Assembly: GCA_003483885.1 (NCBI GenBank)
Contig: DMXI01000605.1
Coordinates: 1 to 29,760, forward strand
Direction: 5' to 3'
DNA length: 29,760 nucleotides
From: Microscillaceae bacterium
GTDB taxonomy: Bacteria; Bacteroidota; Bacteroidia; Cytophagales; Microscillaceae
The position numbers and the translations under genes are program-made. The notes beneath the pieces were generated by a model, which saw nothing but the letters and a program-made list of their open reading frames with translations, was not told the DNA's origin and did no database searches. Shown here piece after piece: positions 29,732 through 29,760 of the stretch (position 1 is its first letter; the number at the start of each line of letters is the position of its first letter).

Positions 29732-29760
29732 TGGTTAGAGTATGAAGTCATCTCGACTTT
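29732..29760 (+). repeat. dispersed repeat copy, cut by window end
   Basis: GTATGAAGTCATCTCGACTTT ends at the last base. It matches GTATGAACTCGTCTCGACTTT at 10680-10700 and the core of the copies at 20462 and 23228. Here it lies in the region before the M1-like peptidase start on the opposite strand. Confidence 0.6.

Overview
The window looks like chromosomal DNA of a gliding or marine Bacteroidota, probably order Cytophagales (a Microscilla-like genome would fit; this is inference). The reasons are promoters with the Bacteroidota -7 box TAnnTTTG, the absence of Shine-Dalgarno sequences, Bacteroidota-type FtsX/MacB permeases, TPR-SpoIIE sensor phosphatases and many Sec-exported proteins. No rRNA, tRNA, CRISPR array, transposase or phage gene was seen.

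Layout. (1) 0.4-3.4 kb: a TetR regulator and a three-gene ABC exporter of the fluoroquinolone-export type. Regulator and exporter have separate promoters that share one operator-like sequence. (2) 3.5-5.7 kb: a lone cytoplasmic molybdopterin oxidoreductase. (3) 5.7-7.4 kb, minus strand: a lipoprotein, a DUF4097 repeat protein and an unlisted 40-residue secreted peptide. (4) 7.6-20.4 kb: a plus-strand series of exported or membrane proteins: a DUF1028 Ntn-type hydrolase, two tandem CBM9/serine-hydrolase paralogues, an FtsX permease, another serine hydrolase, an alpha/beta hydrolase and an S41 peptidase. (5) 20.5-23.1 kb: two tandem NTF2-like secreted paralogues and a further serine hydrolase. 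(6) 23.2-23.75 kb: a gene-free stretch of folded repeats. (7) 23.9-28.3 kb: a TPR/SpoIIE sensor phosphatase, a probable outer-membrane protein and an exported FAD amine oxidase. (8) 28.3-29.7 kb, minus strand: an exported M1-like metallopeptidase.

The most interesting signal is regulatory. Seven promoters in regions 3-4 carry the same upstream element, consensus TTCGTTTTTGTACAA with a palindromic TTGTACAA core. It starts exactly 36 nt before the TAnnTTTG box in six cases and 37 nt before it in the seventh. They drive the 40-residue peptide, DUF1028, both CBM9 hydrolases, the FtsX permease, the alpha/beta hydrolase and the S41 peptidase, so these look like one regulon of exported hydrolases. 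The regulator is not evident in the window. Region 5 uses a different shared promoter block containing the perfect palindrome GTAATA-nn-TATTAC, present three times and placed identically. The window therefore appears to hold two adjacent, separately controlled sets of secreted hydrolases and small proteins whose substrate is unknown. A signal-peptide-bearing 40-residue product under the first control is a candidate secreted peptide of that system.

Four copies of a short dispersed repeat (core GTCRTCTCGACTTTT) and two larger foldable elements occupy intergenic sites and appear to be genome repeats. All functional calls rest on motifs read by eye; no database search was run.
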